From: Kiritimatiellota bacterium
GTDB taxonomy: Bacteria; Verrucomicrobiota; Kiritimatiellia; JAAZAB01
Assembly (NCBI GenBank): GCA_008636095.1
Contig: VSJD01000296.1
Location: 1-13,595, forward strand
Reading direction: 5' to 3'
DNA length: 13,595 nt
The notes under the pieces are model-generated. The model made no database searches. It was not told the DNA's origin and worked only from the letters and a program-made list of their open reading frames with translations. The translations under genes and the position numbers were made by a program. This document shows positions 12,802 through 13,595 of the stretch, in pieces. Each line of letters starts with the position of its first letter. The first letter of the stretch is position 1.

Positions 12802-13595
12802 AACCGATCCTCGCAGATTTACGCGCGCAATGTCCCGACATTCCGGAGCCGGCGCTCAACGAATACCTGGCACGGCTGGATGAAAACTACTTTGCCGTGT
12901 TCAGCCTGCCGCAGATGCATGCCCACCTGCGCGCCCTGGAGCGGCTCCGGCCAGAACACCCGGTGGAAATCATTTTCGAGCCGGGACCGGAAGGCCAAAC
13001 CGCTTGCACAGTCCTGGCTTTCGATTATCCCGCCGAGTTTTCGTTGATTACCGGCGTGCTCTCCGCCATGGGCTTCGATATCCTTTCCGGTGACGTATTT
13101 ACCTACGCCCATGCGAAAGCGGAAGCGGCCGCGCCGCGCCGCCGGAGCGAATCCAATGACGAAGTTCTACTGAAACGACGAAAAATCATTGACCGTTTTT
13201 CCGGTGTCATCCGGCATGACCTGGCTCCCGAAGACTGGCGGCGCGCGTTTGGCAAGCGTTTGGAAGAGATCATCGGTCTGCTGGAAGCCCGGAACGCCGG
13301 GTGCGCCCGGGACGCCGGGTCCGCCGGAAGCACGGAGTGCAAAGCCGAGGCCCGTCACAAGGTCAATGAAATGGTGGCCGGCCGATTAGCGGAGCTCGAC
13401 CTGGCTAGTCTGCCCGTGCTCTACCCGGTCAGCATGGATATTGACACCCGCGCAGGCTATACCCATTTGCGTGTGCTGGCCCAAGATACGCCGGCTTTTC
13501 TGTATGCCATGAGCACAGCCCTCGCGCTACAGGGTGTTTCCATCGAGCGCGTCCGCATCCGTACCGTGGCCGGCCGGGTCGAGGATGAAATGGAC
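12798..13595 (+). CDS. GlnE-like glutamine synthetase adenylyltransferase (or GlnD-like) with ACT domains, N-terminal 266 residues, truncated by right edge
   Basis: The frame is open from ATG 12798 to the right edge (266 codons). An N-terminal helical stretch, ALNEYLARLDENYFAVFS and HAHLRALERL, is followed by an ACT-like segment at about residues 67-105 (VLAFDYPAEFSLITGVLSAM). A second ACT-like segment begins at about 224 (YTHLRVLAQDTPAFLYAMST) and ends in GRVEDEMD, a pattern typical of nitrogen-signalling ACT domains. GlnE relatives of this design in PVC bacteria carry the nucleotidyltransferase domains further on, which here lie outside the window. The expected role is control of glutamine synthetase by adenylylation; a PII uridylyltransferase (GlnD) is the main alternative. 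An in-frame stop at 12792-12794 makes this ATG the earliest possible start. There is no clear Shine-Dalgarno. Base composition is richer in G and C than in all genes to the left. Confidence 0.6.
   Translation, partial: MKPILADLRAQCPDIPEPALNEYLARLDENYFAVFSLPQMHAHLRALERLRPEHPVEIIFEPGPEGQTACTVLAFDYPAEFSLITGVLSAMGFDILSGDVFTYAHAKAEAAAPRRRSESNDEVLLKRRKIIDRFSGVIRHDLAPEDWRRAFGKRLEEIIGLLEARNAGCARDAGSAGSTECKAEARHKVNEMVAGRLAELDLASLPVLYPVSMDIDTRAGYTHLRVLAQDTPAFLYAMSTALALQGVSIERVRIRTVAGRVEDEMD
13287..13322 (+). repeat. 18-bp tandem duplication in the GlnE-like gene linker
   Basis: Two adjacent 18-bp units start at 13287 and 13305 and differ at two positions; each is built around GCCCGG and GCCGGGT. The repeat is in frame and encodes ARNAGC then ARDAGS (residues 164-175), in a linker between the two ACT-like regions. 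It looks like a slippage or small-element insertion tolerated in a flexible loop. Confidence 0.6.

Noticed and set aside
1..13595. CRISPR array, tRNA or rRNA genes, transposase or integrase
   Set aside because: No regularly spaced repeats, cloverleaf-like sequence or recombinase signature was seen on either strand by eye.

Overview
The window looks like a carbohydrate-degradation island from a bacterium of the PVC group (Lentisphaerota, Kiritimatiellota or Verrucomicrobiota). This is inferred from gene content: a GntR/LacI hybrid regulator, a FAD-dependent oxidoreductase placed among glycosidases, several very divergent TIM-barrel glycosidase-like proteins, a right-handed beta-helix protein ending in a choice-of-anchor-Q-like module, and a GlnE-like protein with ACT domains. 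No SusC/SusD pair is present, which argues against Bacteroidota. No rRNA or other phylogenetic marker is visible, so the assignment is tentative.

Layout. Positions 1-113 (minus strand) hold the first 37 codons of a GH29 alpha-L-fucosidase that runs off the left edge. It has its own Shine-Dalgarno, a palindromic operator-like site (143-165) and a possible promoter (182-209). About 240 bases without a convincing gene follow. A strong sigma70-like promoter (451-479), flanked by a 7-bp inverted repeat, then drives a rightward cluster: GntR-family regulator (507-1628), FAD-dependent oxidoreductase with a C-terminal discoidin-like domain (1667-3934), HexD-like GH20 beta-hexosaminidase (4035-5336), a decayed gene tail (5435-5758), and two large exported putative glycoside hydrolases (5755-8772 and 8841-11300). 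A terminator-like hairpin near 11389-11416 may close the unit. A separate secreted beta-helix protein follows (11454-12683).

Right boundary. At about 12740 the base composition becomes visibly richer in G and C. A GlnE-like, ACT-domain protein (12798 to the right edge) begins there, with no clear ribosome-binding site of its own, and its start overlaps the stop of a short GC-rich open frame. This looks like the junction between the accessory island and a core nitrogen-regulation gene.

How the genes may work together (inference). The exported CBM9-like/TIM-barrel protein and the 819-residue protein would act on a glycan outside the cytoplasm. The resulting fuco- or hexosamine-containing oligosaccharides would then be processed by enzymes without signal peptides: the GH29 fucosidase, the GH20 hexosaminidase and the FAD enzyme. 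The regulator, transcribed divergently from the fucosidase, probably senses a sugar and controls both directions. Fucose plus N-acetylhexosamine specificity would fit a host mucin-type glycan or a complex algal or environmental glycan. No transporter lies in the window. Three of the putative hydrolases share a C-x-C-x2-C cluster just after an acidic motif; two of them match no family I can name with confidence and are the best candidates for new activities.
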